Assembly (NCBI RefSeq): GCF_000194155.1
Contig: NZ_GL877884.1
Span: 62,001-126,000, forward strand
Origin: Saccharopolyspora spinosa NRRL 18395
GTDB taxonomy: Bacteria > Actinomycetota > Actinomycetes > Mycobacteriales > Pseudonocardiaceae
Direction: 5' to 3'
DNA length: 64,000 bases
Positions 63,245 to 64,000 of this stretch are shown here, piece by piece (the first letter of the stretch is position 1; each line of letters begins with the position of its first letter). A program made the position numbers and the translations under genes. The notes under the pieces are model-generated. The model saw only the letters and a program-made list of their open reading frames with translations. It had not been told where the DNA came from and made no database searches.

Positions 63245-63820
63245 GCGTGCTCACGCTACCTTTCTCGGCTGAGTCTCGACTGGCCCCCGTTCAGGGGGTG
63301 AAATAACTACCCCGCCTCGGGGGTGTCCCCTCTGTCCCCGTGTCCCCGCATCAGTCTGACCTGCGCAAACATAGTTCTAATGCGGGGACACTTCGGGACA
63401 TCTGTGGGTCTGCGTTGTTGGCTGTAACAGTGGGGGGATCTTGCTGCCTGGCATCGTCTCTGCGCATGGACTCCACCGCTGCCGGTTTATCGCCTCTATG
63501 GCGATCTCAGCGGCTTCTGAGGAGCCCTCTCCTGGCGATCGGCAATGCGGGACCCCACCGGGATGCCTGGGGGCTGATCAGGCCCGTATAGGCCACCTCA
63601 ACCCGCGTAGCTGGGCTTCCCTAACAGGGGGCGTACGGACCTTGCCCGCTCGTCTGCCAGCGCATGCGCGATCCCCCACTGTTACAGCAAGCACTCCGGA
63701 GCGCACTAACGCACATTCCCGGAGCGAGCTGTGCCAAATACGTGCCCAAGTCCGCCGTCTGAACGGTTCAGGGGTCACTGTTTATGCTGGTCAGTACGCC
63801 GCCAAAAGGAAACATCAAGA
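63245..63820. other. Noncoding right end of the element with inverted repeats
   Basis: About 575 bp without a supported gene. It contains GTGTCCCCGCAT (63340-63351) and its complement (63380-63391); a 16-bp inverted repeat GCTGTAACAGTGGGGG at 63421-63436 with its complement at 63673-63688; and the right arm-type repeat at 63731-63748. These look like protein-binding or structural sites, not genes. Confidence 0.55.
63731..63748 (+). repeat. Candidate arm-type integrase site, right
   Basis: The exact second copy of GTGCCAAATACGTGCCCA from 49533-49550, in the same orientation, 73 bp before attR. Confidence 0.7.
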
Positions 63821-63867
63821 CGCTCTCCTAAAGCGGGTGTCGCAGGTTCGAATCCTGCCGGGGGCGC
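63821..63867 (+). other. attR, 47-bp attachment repeat
   Basis: The right copy of the attachment block, identical to 49379-49425. It carries only the 3' 46 nt of tRNA-Arg plus one base, not a functional tRNA. Confidence 0.95.
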
Positions 63868-64000
63868 TACCAGTATTAGCCTGCTGAACTGCGGCGGGAC
63901 GCCAAATCGATGATCTTGGCGCCCCCTTCGGATCCCCCCGAAGGGAGCAAAACCACCGCTCGGGTTCCGCCTCGGCCAGTACGCGCACGGCCTCGGCGAT
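63868..64000. other. Chromosome beyond the element, possible partial gene
   Basis: 133 bp of chromosome. On the minus strand a frame enters from the edge (IAEAVRVLAEAEPERW) and runs into attR, so it may be a gene end or chance. A hairpin with CCCTTCGG/CCGAAGGG arms lies at 63924-63945. Nothing more can be said. Confidence 0.4.

Larger units (their letters stand above)
49379..63867. mobile_element. Actinomycete integrative and conjugative element (AICE)
   Basis: About 14.4 kb inserted in the 3' end of tRNA-Arg(CCT) and bounded by a perfect 47-bp direct repeat. It holds all AICE modules: int and xis next to the left end, a prim-pol replication protein with a RecA-like ATPase, a repeat-rich candidate origin, an FtsK-type DNA translocase for conjugation, Spd-like membrane proteins, and regulators. 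The prim-pol type of replication gene places it in the RepPP group. The tRNA stays intact at the left end. It looks complete and may be functional. Confidence 0.93.

Noticed and set aside
63821-63867. A second tRNA-Arg gene
   Set aside because: Only the 3' 46 nt are present, without the acceptor 5' strand or D arm. It is attR.

Overview
The window is high-GC actinobacterial chromosome with GTG-rich starts. The gene content and proteins suggest the Pseudonocardiales, with Saccharopolyspora or a close relative as my best guess; no species marker is visible. Gene order over positions 1-43000 follows the Mycobacterium tuberculosis block Rv0981-Rv1011 in reverse (mprA, mprB, pepD, moaB, mscL, an FmdB protein, 5-FCL, galU, moeA, rimJ, pmt, rsmI, pabB, metG, tatD, rpfB, ksgA, ispE). 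This synteny supports many of the assignments.

Positions 1-16950 hold housekeeping genes: an ABC-F fragment, ispE, a metNIQ methionine transporter preceded by a SAM-type riboswitch, ksgA, two adjacent resuscitation-promoting factors, tatD, metG, a DUF4185 gene, pabB, a truncated isochorismatase, rsmI and a protein mannosyltransferase. Several intergenic hairpins and palindromes belong to small repeat families. Positions 16950-26200 interrupt the mycobacterial order with accessory genes and wreckage: a LuxR remnant, lysine 6-aminotransferase, a spermidine-synthase-like protein, a large 2-oxoglutarate oxygenase, truncated DUF2293 and SEC-C pieces, an XPB-domain protein, a serine-recombinase remnant, and tRNA-Ala(CGC). 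Positions 26300-40100 return to conserved core: a SepX-like protein, rimJ, moeA, galU, 5-FCL, FmdB/Ruc, mscL, moaB, pepD, galT-deoR and mprAB.

Positions 40200-43220 form a zinc-starvation cluster: zinc-free paralogues of L31, L32, L28, L33, S14 and S18, plus a CobW-like protein whose P-loop is lost, around a divergent promoter with a Zur-box-like site. Downstream lie bluB, a TPR-GGDEF protein, a gene whose 5' end carries an 8-bp tandem repeat that puts two reading frames out of register, and an NLR-like STAND ATPase with an amyloid-type N-terminal motif.

Positions 49379-63867 are a complete 14.4-kb integrative and conjugative element (AICE) in tRNA-Arg(CCT), bounded by a 47-bp direct repeat. 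It carries int, xis, a RecA-like ATPase, a prim-pol replication protein, a candidate origin, an FtsK-type transfer protein, a long run of coupled small genes (two HExxH proteins, two tandem coiled-coil proteins with internal start sites, and a 50-residue zinc-ribbon protein), a divergent Xre regulator, and an outer module of an HTH protein, a Nudix hydrolase and an HD hydrolase. The left half of the element is one long minus-strand operon, and regulation appears to sit at about 60540-60710.
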